Notes under the pieces: generated by a model
Seen by the model: the letters and a program-made list of their open reading frames with translations, nothing else
What the model was told of the DNA's origin: nothing
Database searches by the model: none
Assembly: GCA_003133425.1 (NCBI GenBank)
Contig: PKXI01000194.1
Span: 1-29,789 of the forward strand
Origin: Acidobacteriaceae bacterium
Lineage (GTDB): Bacteria > Acidobacteriota > Terriglobia > Terriglobales > Acidobacteriaceae
Reading direction: 5' to 3'
Length of the DNA: 29,789 bases
Position numbers and translations under genes: made by a program
Shown: piece by piece, positions 23,160-29,789 of the stretch
Layout: each line of letters starts with the position of its first letter
How positions within the stretch are numbered: position 1 is the stretch's first letter

Positions 23160-24163
23160 GTTGCCTCCTGCACGCCGCCAATGGCGCGCTTCACCAGGTT
23201 TCTCATCAACGGAATCTTGTATGCGTTGAACTGCAGTGGAACAGCGCCCTGAACAGCGAGGTTCCCGGCCATTGTGCCAGTAGTTGCATCAGCAGCCTTG
23301 CCGCGAACGGCATCTTCGACCGCCTTCAGGCGCATCGGCTTGGGAGCCACGGCGCTAACGACGATACGGATGCGGTCGATATTGCCGCCCGACACCACCA
23401 TCGCAGAAGCCACGTTCATCAGGGCAAAGTCCCACACATTGCGGTCGCGCACTTTTTCGAAATAAAACTTCGCGCCCGAAAACGTGGAGGGAATCCGAAT
23501 GGCGGTGAGAAGATCTCCCGGCTGAAGAATATTCAGGCGCGTGATATCGATCTCTGGTCCGAGGAAGTAATCTTCCGCATCTACAGTGCGCTCGCCTTTG
23601 GGTGTTTGGATAACAAACTTCGCGTCGAGCGCGATGAGCGCGGGGGCAGCGTCAGAAGGATGAACAGCAACGCATCGATTGGCGCCGAAGATGGCGTGTT
23701 CACGATTGCGGCCTACCGGCGTATCGGCATAGCAAATGTTGCCACCTGCGCGATAGCAGGGCCAGCCGCCGCGGTAATACCAGCAGCGGGCGTCCTGCGA
23801 TACGTTTCCGCCGAGGGTGCCCTGATTGCGGATTTGCGGCGACGCAACCAACTCAACGGCCTGGGAGAGCAATCCGTATTGTGACTTGATCACCGGGTGA
23901 TTCGCAATTTCAGTAAGCGTGGTCATGGCGCCGATCTCGACGCCATCACCAGTGGTGCGAATTCCCTTAAGCTCGTCGATTCCGCTCAGGTCAACCAGCA
24001 CCTTTGGCTTCTTGATGCGATCTTTGAGCCAGTCGAAGCTGTCGAGTCCTCCAGCCATGACCCAGGCTTCTTCCCCGTGTTGCTGCAACAGCTTTTGCGC
24101 GTCAGCAGCCGAGCTGGGCTGAAGCAGATCAAAAGCGGGCATCACGTCTCTTATAACTGCCAT
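23147..24163 (-). CDS. Molybdenum hydroxylase FAD subunit with PaoB-like cysteine insert
   Basis: The 338-residue subunit is the FAD-binding (CoxM/PaoB-type) component. FAD motifs are 'AGGLDSFDWLKDR' (37-49) and 'IRNQGTLGGNV' (111-121). After the second motif comes an insert with C127, C136, C144 and C164 ('ARCWYYR', 'WPCYR', 'NICYAD', 'NRCVAVHPSD'), resembling the region that binds a [4Fe-4S] cluster in E. coli PaoB. A C-terminal CO-dehydrogenase flavoprotein-like domain follows. GGAGAG precedes the ATG (24161-24163). It follows the Mo subunit by 23 bp and overlaps the cytochrome b gene. It has no signal peptide of its own and would be exported bound to the Tat-tagged 2Fe-2S subunit. Confidence 0.9.
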   Translation of the reverse strand: MAVIRDVMPAFDLLQPSSAADAQKLLQQHGEEAWVMAGGLDSFDWLKDRIKKPKVLVDLSGIDELKGIRTTGDGVEIGAMTTLTEIANHPVIKSQYGLLSQAVELVASPQIRNQGTLGGNVSQDARCWYYRGGWPCYRAGGNICYADTPVGRNREHAIFGANRCVAVHPSDAAPALIALDAKFVIQTPKGERTVDAEDYFLGPEIDITRLNILQPGDLLTAIRIPSTFSGAKFYFEKVRDRNVWDFALMNVASAMVVSGGNIDRIRIVVSAVAPKPMRLKAVEDAVRGKAADATTGTMAGNLAVQGAVPLQFNAYKIPLMRNLVKRAIGGVQEATWTS

Positions 24164-24186
24164 AGCTCTCTCCGTTCACATCGCAA

Positions 24187-26715
24187 TCAGATGTGGGCCA
24201 TTAAGGGATGTTGCATCGGATGTCCCGCTTCCAACGAAGTCAGGATAGTGTCGGAATTTACAGGTGCGCGCCGGAATATTTCGTCGCCCACCGCGTCTGC
24301 AAGAGCATTGAGAATTGCGGCACAACCACCGCCGACGGGCGGCTCGCCAACGCCACGCGCGCCAACCGGTGTTTCAGGATCCGGAATGTCGAGCGCTTCC
24401 CATTGCATATCGTTCGGCACATCCAGGATAGTGGGGGGCCTGTTCTGGTAGAAGCGCTTTGCCACAGGGACGCCATAATGCGGGTCGTACACCCACTTCT
24501 GGCCGATCGCGTGGGCGATACCCAATGTCGATCGGCCGAGGATTTGACCACCGAGCGCAGCCGGATGCATCACCGTGCCAACATCTGCATAGGCGAGAAA
24601 ATCGAGAATGTAGTACTTGCCGGTTTCGACATCCACTTCAACCTCGGCGAAGCTCGCGACATAAGAATACGTCTGGCCGTCGCGAGGATACTTGTCTTTG
24701 GCCGACACAACCAGTCCCTGTCCCGCCAGGGCCGCCACCGAGGCCTTGGTCTGCTTGTTGACGTCGGGGGTTACGTCGTGACCATCGTAGATACCACCCA
24801 GTTGAATGGCGCGCTGGGCAGCTTGCGCGAAACTCAGGCCGGCGCCGCCACCTTTACGGAAGACTCGCTGGTTGGCAACTTCGTAGTCTTCCGGCTTGCC
24901 ACCCAGTGACTTGGCGGCGATCTCCTGGAGTTTCAACTTACATTCCGTAGCGACAGCATGCGACGCTCGCGACATTGCGTGGGTAGTCTGACTGCCGCCG
25001 GAGGCACAGGTATAAGGAAAGTTCTTCGAGGTATCGCCCCATACGACGTCGCAAACTTCCCAGGGCACACCAAGAACCTCAGCACCAGCGCGATGGACAT
25101 CGATCACCGATTCCGTTCCCAGATTGCCGATGCCCGATTGAAATTGGACCCGGCCCTGCGGCGTAATGACCAGCAGTCCGTCGAACCCGACGGTGCCCCC
25201 GACGAAGCAGCTCAGCGACACGCCGACGCCGCGCGCCAAGGTACCACTGCGTTTGGGCTGGCGCGCTGCTTTTTCCTGCCACTTGAACTGCTCCGCGCCG
25301 CGGTCCAGCGCTTCTTTGAGGAAACAACTGGTCGTGTGGCCTCGCACGCCTTTGACGGCTACTCCGAATTCCGCCTTGCCCTCAGGGCAATTGACGCGGC
25401 GCAAAGCCACCTGGTCAACGCCGAGTCTGCGCGCAGCCTTGGAAAGGATGGGTTCGATGAGGGCGACTGCCTGCATTCCGCCGGGCGCGCTCTGTGCGCT
25501 GCGCGGAGGCGTATTGGTCATCACCGAGATTGCACGCTGCCGCATGGCAGGCGGCTGGTACAGAAGCGAGACGATGCGGGCCGCTGAAGCACCATCGGCC
25601 TGCGCGTCGTAGGCGCCGCTATTGCAGACCGTGAACATGTCAATGGCAGTGATTCGGCCATCCTTGGCAAAGCCGATCTTCACTCGACCTTCAACGCTCG
25701 GGCGCGCGCGACCGATGTAGTGCTCTTCCTCGCGGCTGATGCGCATCATCACCGGAGCGTTGAGCTTTTTGGACAGGAGCGCCGGAATGATCATGGTGAT
25801 GCCGCCGGTGATCTTGCTGCCAAATCCGCCGCCGGTGTACTCGCTGATGAATACGACCTTGTCTACATCGATGTTCATCCATTTCGCAATCGCAGGCTTG
25901 GTCTGGAAAGTGCTTTGCGTTCCTGAATGAAGGAAGAGCTTGCCGTTCTGCCAGTAGGCCATGGCGGTGCGGGGCTCGAGGCACTGATGGCTCACATCGG
26001 GTGTAATGAAGGTCTCGTCCAGAATAAGCGCGGCATTCTTGAAGCCCGCGTCGATGTCGCCGAAGGACCACTCGTCAGGCGCATGGCCCATGGGTAGATT
26101 GCCCTTGTCGTATTCGGCAAAGTCCTGCTCCGTCCACTTGACCTTGGTAAGCTGCGGGATGGGCGGATTCGGCGGCTCCGGGCGAACCCACACATTCCCG
26201 TCTTCGCGGGCGTTCGGGCCGCCGGGGCGCAGGCTTTCAAGAGGATCAATGACAAAGGGCAGGTGCTCGAAATCGATCCGGATTTTCTCAATCGCCTCGG
26301 CACAGGTGAGCTCATCGACGGCGGCCACGGCAAGGATCGGATCGCCCTGGTAGAGGGGTTCGTTGGTGAGCGCGCGCTCGCCCCACTTGCTGGCCTTAAT
26401 CACCGTGCCGTTATCGTTCATGCTATCTGCCTGGGCTGGAATGTCGTCGGCTGTGAGGATGGCCTTGACGCCGGGGATCGCCAGCGCATCATCCAGGTGG
26501 ACGCGCTTGATACGCGCGTGCGGCACCGGGCTCAGCACCAGCCTGCAGAAAAGCATGCCTTCAGCGCGGAAGTCTTCAGCATACTTTGCCTTGCCGGTGA
26601 CTTTCGCCAGCAGGTCGTTGGTGGGATAGTTCTTGCCAATGAGCTTGTAACCGGCGCCATACACACGCTCGGATGGCTTCGGCTTGGTTGGTTCTTTCTG
26701 ACCGTTTTCAAGCAT
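24187..26715 (-). CDS. Molybdenum hydroxylase large (Mo-pterin) subunit
   Basis: The 842-residue catalytic subunit is of the xanthine dehydrogenase / aldehyde oxidase superfamily. The a/b hammerhead domain begins with 'VTGKAKYAEDF'. The Mo-pterin region has 'EYTGGGFGSK', then 'CNSGAYDAQADG', and the catalytic Glu is in 'GVGEPPVGGG' (E791). The carbon-monoxide dehydrogenase loop AYXCSFR is absent, so CO oxidation is unlikely; an aldehyde or N-heterocycle substrate is more plausible. ATG at 26713-26715 is chosen because GAGGAGGGC lies about seven bases upstream and it starts two bases after the stop of the 2Fe-2S gene; the frame extends further upstream only by overlapping that gene. It lacks a signal peptide. 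Confidence 0.93.
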   Translation of the reverse strand: MLENGQKEPTKPKPSERVYGAGYKLIGKNYPTNDLLAKVTGKAKYAEDFRAEGMLFCRLVLSPVPHARIKRVHLDDALAIPGVKAILTADDIPAQADSMNDNGTVIKASKWGERALTNEPLYQGDPILAVAAVDELTCAEAIEKIRIDFEHLPFVIDPLESLRPGGPNAREDGNVWVRPEPPNPPIPQLTKVKWTEQDFAEYDKGNLPMGHAPDEWSFGDIDAGFKNAALILDETFITPDVSHQCLEPRTAMAYWQNGKLFLHSGTQSTFQTKPAIAKWMNIDVDKVVFISEYTGGGFGSKITGGITMIIPALLSKKLNAPVMMRISREEEHYIGRARPSVEGRVKIGFAKDGRITAIDMFTVCNSGAYDAQADGASAARIVSLLYQPPAMRQRAISVMTNTPPRSAQSAPGGMQAVALIEPILSKAARRLGVDQVALRRVNCPEGKAEFGVAVKGVRGHTTSCFLKEALDRGAEQFKWQEKAARQPKRSGTLARGVGVSLSCFVGGTVGFDGLLVITPQGRVQFQSGIGNLGTESVIDVHRAGAEVLGVPWEVCDVVWGDTSKNFPYTCASGGSQTTHAMSRASHAVATECKLKLQEIAAKSLGGKPEDYEVANQRVFRKGGGAGLSFAQAAQRAIQLGGIYDGHDVTPDVNKQTKASVAALAGQGLVVSAKDKYPRDGQTYSYVASFAEVEVDVETGKYYILDFLAYADVGTVMHPAALGGQILGRSTLGIAHAIGQKWVYDPHYGVPVAKRFYQNRPPTILDVPNDMQWEALDIPDPETPVGARGVGEPPVGGGCAAILNALADAVGDEIFRRAPVNSDTILTSLEAGHPMQHPLMAHI

Positions 26716-26717
26716 GC

Positions 26718-27350
26718 TCAAGCCCTCCTCATATACTCTGCGCCGCGCATCATGGCGTCGAGGATCTTGTTGTAGTCCTGGCAACGGCACAGGTTTCCGG
26801 AGATGCCGTGTGCGAGTTCAGTACGCGTGGGATTGGGATTTGCCTTCAGGAAGCCGACCGCCGACATGATGAAGCCGGACATGCAGAAGGCGCATTGGAA
26901 TCCTTGTTCGTCAACCACCGCCTGCTGCACGGGGTGGAGCTTGCCATCCGCGCTCGCCAGTCCTTCAACGGTGGTAACCTTGCGCCCCCGCACAGTGTGC
27001 GTAAGCGTGGAGCAGCTATAGTGCGGCACATCGTCAATCAAAACGGTGCAGGCTCCACATTCTGCCCGGTCGCAGCCCAGCTTGGTTCCGGTAAGGCCGA
27101 GCTTGTAACGCAGCGTCCATGCCAGGGTCTCCTGCTTCATCACATCCACGCGCCGCTGCATACCATTTACGTTGATGGTAATGAGCCGCTCGCCTGCGGA
27201 AGACATCTGGCCGTGGACAGCGGAGGAGATGAACTTGTAGTTCGCCGCGGCAACGACGCCACCACTGGCAATGACTCCCAGGATGAATCTGCGTCTGGTG
27301 ACCGTCTTGGGCGTGCTGTCGGTCGTCTTCAGCTCTGGAATCTCTGACAT
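26718..27350 (-). CDS. Molybdenum hydroxylase 2Fe-2S subunit with Tat signal
   Basis: The 210-residue subunit carries two [2Fe-2S] clusters. The plant-ferredoxin-type site has C93, C98, C101 and C113 ('CDRAECGAC'); the helical-domain site has C153, C156, C188 and C190 ('CAFC', 'CRC'). The N-terminus has a twin-arginine signal, 'TRRRFILGVIASGGVVAAA' (18-36), which should export the folded complex to the periplasm, as in PaoA. ATG at 27348-27350 is preferred to an upstream in-frame start 48 codons earlier because a GGGAG site precedes it and the Tat signal is then N-terminal. It is the first gene of the operon of 2Fe-2S, Mo, FAD, cytochrome b, helical protein and IscU-like. Confidence 0.92.
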   Translation of the reverse strand: MSEIPELKTTDSTPKTVTRRRFILGVIASGGVVAAANYKFISSAVHGQMSSAGERLITINVNGMQRRVDVMKQETLAWTLRYKLGLTGTKLGCDRAECGACTVLIDDVPHYSCSTLTHTVRGRKVTTVEGLASADGKLHPVQQAVVDEQGFQCAFCMSGFIMSAVGFLKANPNPTRTELAHGISGNLCRCQDYNKILDAMMRGAEYMRRA

Positions 27351-27423
27351 AGCCGATTCTCCCGTTTCGATTTTTTCTTGATTAGACTGCAATACAGCAT
27401 TCGAGGATTGCAATGCTGCGCCT

Positions 27424-27453
27424 ATCTTAGCTCCGGGCTCCCGCTTTTGTGAA
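27424..27453 (-). promoter_or_regulatory. Candidate sigma-70 promoter of the Mo-hydroxylase operon
   Basis: On the minus strand, TTCACA (27453-27448), an 18-bp spacer and TAAGAT (27429-27424) fit a moderate promoter. It would give a leader of roughly 65-70 nt before the 2Fe-2S subunit start. It lies between that gene and the MFS gene upstream on the same strand, so read-through from the transporter is also possible. Confidence 0.4.
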
Positions 27454-27561
27454 GCCCGCAACCCATGAATTGTATGATGGCCTGACAACTCCATTGAAAC
27501 TGCCCAGTTTTACCCGCTACTCTCCCCCAAACCCCGGTATGAGTGGGCCACGCCCTGCGAG

Positions 27562-28803
27562 CTACACCTCGCTCATTTCCATACCTTTTGCCTCCCGGCC
27601 GAGCATCGCAAAGCCGGCCAGCGATAAAGCCACCACAATCACCGTAATGGCAAGCACGCCTGGGTAATTACCCCAGCGCTCCGCCGCCAGCGCCTGGCCC
27701 TTCCCGTTCCACGATGTAACCAGCCCACCTAACTGGTAGGCAAGCCCCGGCGCCGTCGCTCGCACCGGAGCCGGCGAAAGCTCAGTGAGATAAGCCGGGA
27801 CCACTCCCCACGCCCCTTGCACCATGAATTGCATCAGCACCGCGCCGACGCCTAGAGTGATGGCTGAGTGTCCGTAGGCATAAAGCGGAATCACCGGAAT
27901 CGCCAGCAGCGCCGCGGTCACAATGGCGCGCTTGCGGCCCCATTTCTCTGAGAGCGCTCCAAACACAAAGCCGCCGGCAATGGATCCGAAACCGTAGAGG
28001 ATGCCGATGATCCCGATCGTCTCCGGCGATAGCCCGGCGTGCACGGCAAGGAAGGTCGGATATACGTCCTGAGTTCCGTGCGAAAAACTCATGAATGCTG
28101 TCATGAGCAGGATGAGGAAGAGAAATGTGGGCAAAAATGCCATCAGGTTAGGGGGCACGATAGGCGCGGCTGATCCTAGGGCGGCGCGTGCCATGCGCTT
28201 CTTTGCGCCGGCAAGCCACACCGGCGACTCAGCAACTCGCGCCTGCACATAGAAGACCATCAAGGCCGGCAACGAGCCGACGATGAACAACCCCCGCCAG
28301 CCGATGCGCTGGAAGAGGAGCGCGAAGGCTGCCGAAGCCAGAATTGACCCCAGCGCGTAGCCCTCCTGCAGCAGGCCGGAGAAGGTGCCACGGCCTTCCT
28401 TGGGCAATGTCTCAAACACCAGCGCCGCGCCCACGCCCCACTCGCCGCCCATGGCAATTCCAAACAACGCCCGCAGCACAAGCAACGCGCTTAGTGATGG
28501 TGCAAAGGCACAAGCAAGTTCAATCACCGAGAAGCTGAGGATGTTGAACATCAGCACCGGCCGGCGCCCATAACGATCGGCCAGCATTCCAAACACAAGC
28601 GCGCCCACAGGGCGAAAGGCCTGGGTCATGAAGACCGCGCCCAGCACCGCCGATGGCTGAGTGTGAAACTCCCCTGCAATCGCCTTTACACAGAAAATGA
28701 GCAAAAAGAAGTCGAGACTGTCGAGCGTCCAGCCTAGAAAAGCGGCAAGAAATGCGTGGCGTTGCTGACTACTCAGCTGGCGGAAGGGTGCAAACACAGA
28801 CAT
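27562..28803 (-). CDS. MFS transporter, SHS (sialate/lactate:H+ symporter)-like
   Basis: The 413-residue transporter has about 12 membrane helices. 'GWTLDSLDFFLL' in helix 1, 'AFRPVGALVFGMLADRYGRRP' around the loop 2-3 motif, and 'LFGIAMGGEWGVGAAL' in helix 4 match the SHS branch of the major facilitator superfamily (NanT / JEN1-like carboxylate porters). Substrates in that branch are sialate, lactate and pyruvate. It lies 211 bp upstream of the molybdenum hydroxylase operon on the same strand and may import the acid product or a related compound. No Shine-Dalgarno precedes the ATG (28801-28803). An extended -10-like TGA-TATTCT (28819-28811) lies eight bases upstream, hinting at a leaderless mRNA. 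Confidence 0.85.
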   Translation of the reverse strand: MSVFAPFRQLSSQQRHAFLAAFLGWTLDSLDFFLLIFCVKAIAGEFHTQPSAVLGAVFMTQAFRPVGALVFGMLADRYGRRPVLMFNILSFSVIELACAFAPSLSALLVLRALFGIAMGGEWGVGAALVFETLPKEGRGTFSGLLQEGYALGSILASAAFALLFQRIGWRGLFIVGSLPALMVFYVQARVAESPVWLAGAKKRMARAALGSAAPIVPPNLMAFLPTFLFLILLMTAFMSFSHGTQDVYPTFLAVHAGLSPETIGIIGILYGFGSIAGGFVFGALSEKWGRKRAIVTAALLAIPVIPLYAYGHSAITLGVGAVLMQFMVQGAWGVVPAYLTELSPAPVRATAPGLAYQLGGLVTSWNGKGQALAAERWGNYPGVLAITVIVVALSLAGFAMLGREAKGMEMSEV

Positions 28804-29103
28804 AGGCGCGAGAATATCAGACCGGAACCTTGGCTTGCCCGACCGCGAAAGTGAGCATACCTGAATTGGGTGCGTAAGGTCGCGGACAGTCCCCTTTGAA
28901 TCGCAGTCCGGCGCAGGAGCTAGAAATAAAAATTAATATTTGTTGCAACAAATACTTTGCCTGCTGCGTCTAATTTGTATGAGATGAATTCCAGCCGGGT
29001 GGTCCAGCTTTCCCCTCGCGCCCGTGCATATTTCCCAACGAGAGTTTTTGGTCTATCTCATCCAAAACCGGCCCCAGGGCCCAATACCGAAAGGATCTTA
29101 TCA
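28804..29103. other. Divergent intergenic region between MFS and YceI genes
   Basis: This 300-bp gap contains an AT-rich patch (28923-28960) with a perfect 18-bp palindrome, listed separately. The YceI frame stays open upstream of its start, but that part has no ribosome binding site and is not considered coding. AAAGGA at 29089-29094 serves the YceI start. Confidence 0.45.
28937..28954. promoter_or_regulatory. Perfect 18-bp palindrome, probable operator for the YceI gene
   Basis: TATTTGTTGCAACAAATA is a perfect dyad with no central spacer, 150 bp upstream of the YceI start, inside an AT-rich patch in otherwise GC-rich DNA. Size and symmetry suit a MarR- or TetR-type dimeric repressor. No such regulator gene lies in the window, so the binding protein is unknown. 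Confidence 0.6.
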
Positions 29104-29679
29104 ATGAAGCGCATCGCAATTGTGACTGGCATTCTGGCACTGGCGGCTCCCCTCGTCATGGCACAAACCTCCACCTGGATCTCCGATGCGGCCCACAGCG
29201 AAGTGGATTTCACCATTACCCACCTCAGCATCTCCAATGTGCATGGGCGGTTCGGCAAGGTAGCCGCAACTCTGGCGTACAACCAGACTGATGTAACCAA
29301 GTCCACGGTGACCGCCACAATCGACGTTCCCACGATTGACACCAGCGAAGATGCCCGAAACAATCACCTGAAGACTCCGGATTTCTTCGACATCGCTACA
29401 TACCCCACTGCAACATTTACGAGCACCAGCGTGGCAAAGAGCGGCAACGGACTCGTTGTGAATGGCAACCTTACTCTTCACGGCGTAACCAAGCCCGTGG
29501 TGCTGAATGTGGAAGGCCCAATAGGACCAGTTCAGGGCATGGACAAGAAGCAGCACTCCGGATTCTCGGCCACTACCACCATCAGCCGTTCGGCATTCGG
29601 AATTGGAACCAAGTTTCCGGCATCGATGGTCGGCGACGACGTCAAGCTGAGCATCGATCTGGACCTCGCCAAGCAGTAA
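29104..29679 (+). CDS. Secreted YceI-family lipid-binding protein
   Basis: The 191-residue protein begins with a signal peptide (about 1-21, 'IVTGILALAAPLVMAQ') and continues as a YceI-type lipocalin-like barrel: 'AAHSEVDFTITHL', 'VHGRFGK', 'STVTATIDVPTIDT', 'NHLKTPDFFD', 'NLTLHGVTKPV' and 'GFSATTTISRSAFGI'. YceI proteins bind isoprenoid chains and are often linked to isoprenoid-quinone or stress functions. ATG 29104 is chosen because AAAGGA precedes it and it starts a clean signal peptide; the frame is open 49 codons further upstream without support. It appears monocistronic, divergent from the MFS gene. Confidence 0.9.
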   Translation: MKRIAIVTGILALAAPLVMAQTSTWISDAAHSEVDFTITHLSISNVHGRFGKVAATLAYNQTDVTKSTVTATIDVPTIDTSEDARNNHLKTPDFFDIATYPTATFTSTSVAKSGNGLVVNGNLTLHGVTKPVVLNVEGPIGPVQGMDKKQHSGFSATTTISRSAFGIGTKFPASMVGDDVKLSIDLDLAKQ

Positions 29680-29750
29680 CCAGGAGCACCCGGCAAGGTT
29701 AGAGCGCCTTCGGCCGGGGTGTATCCAGTTGCGATGGATGTCAGGGGTCT

Positions 29751-29785
29751 CCCACCCATTCCGCGAAGGGCGCGGAATGGATGGG
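29751..29785. repeat. Long hairpin repeat at the right edge
   Basis: CCATTCCGCG (29756-29765) and CGCGGAATGG (29771-29780) form a perfect 10-bp stem around AAGGG. Beyond one mismatch, CCCA/TGGG (29751-29754 with 29782-29785) extends the stem to 15 positions. It lies about 70 bp after the YceI stop. It could act as a terminator, but its resemblance to the hairpin at 8701-8733 suggests a dispersed repeat. Confidence 0.6.
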
Positions 29786-29789
29786 GCAC

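Noticed and set aside
24187..26715. Possible aerobic CO dehydrogenase large subunit
   Set aside because: The diagnostic AYXCSFR active-site loop is absent, and the gene order and Tat signal fit the PaoABC-type group better.
28957..29103. 49-codon N-terminal extension of the YceI protein
   Set aside because: It has no ribosome binding site at its start, an uncharacteristic sequence, and would place the signal peptide internally; it begins almost on the operator palindrome.

Overview
The window reads as chromosomal DNA of an Acidobacteriota bacterium, probably class Terriglobia (Acidobacteriaceae-like). The basis is recall of family resemblance, not a search: a TonB receptor with an N-terminal carboxypeptidase-regulatory domain, an integrase N-terminus of a type I associate with this group, DUF7009, DUF4112 and DUF6282 proteins, and 'ggggctaaagccc'-type intergenic repeats. 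Most genes are GC-rich. A few pieces on the left (the 2173-2730 regulator and the 5775-6134 membrane protein) are visibly less so.

Left part (1-8.7 kb) is accessory in character. It holds the C-terminal end of a tyrosine recombinase, a GT39-type membrane glycosyltransferase, a small protein with two putative DNA-binding segments, a bidirectional terminator, a large TonB-dependent receptor, a small membrane protein, and an integrase N-terminal remnant lying just 3' of tRNA-His(GTG). Next come a DUF4112 membrane protein, tRNA-Pro(TGG), a roughly 177-bp non-coding repeat with 23-bp terminal inverted repeats, a DUF7009 protein and a 26-residue membrane peptide.

Middle part (8.7-19.8 kb) holds an exported DUF6282 amidohydrolase-like protein and a three-gene minus-strand operon: BlaI-type repressor, M56 (BlaR1-type) membrane protease, and HtrA/Deg serine protease. 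It then has a plus-strand operon of SDR, RraA-like protein and IlvD/Edd dehydratase, followed by a Gfo/Idh/MocA oxidoreductase and a sugar-phosphate isomerase/epimerase-like TIM barrel, both with twin-arginine-like leaders. Together these suggest sugar-acid or modified-sugar catabolism; the substrate is not readable from sequence.

Right part (19.9-28.8 kb) is the most interesting. It encodes a periplasmic molybdenum hydroxylase of the xanthine dehydrogenase/PaoABC superfamily: a Tat-exported 2Fe-2S subunit, a Mo-pterin subunit, and a FAD subunit with a Cys insert like that of E. coli PaoB. These are followed in the same overlapping operon by a five-helix b-type cytochrome, an unrecognised helical protein and an IscU-like scaffold that lacks its third cysteine. 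Facing this operon are the maturation genes: an XdhC/PaoD-like factor and a MobA-like nucleotidyltransferase. An SHS-type MFS carboxylate transporter lies upstream. The arrangement implies a periplasmic aldehyde or N-heterocycle oxidase wired to the quinone pool through cytochrome b.

The window closes with a secreted YceI-family lipid-binding protein behind a perfect 18-bp palindrome, and a long hairpin repeat at the right edge.
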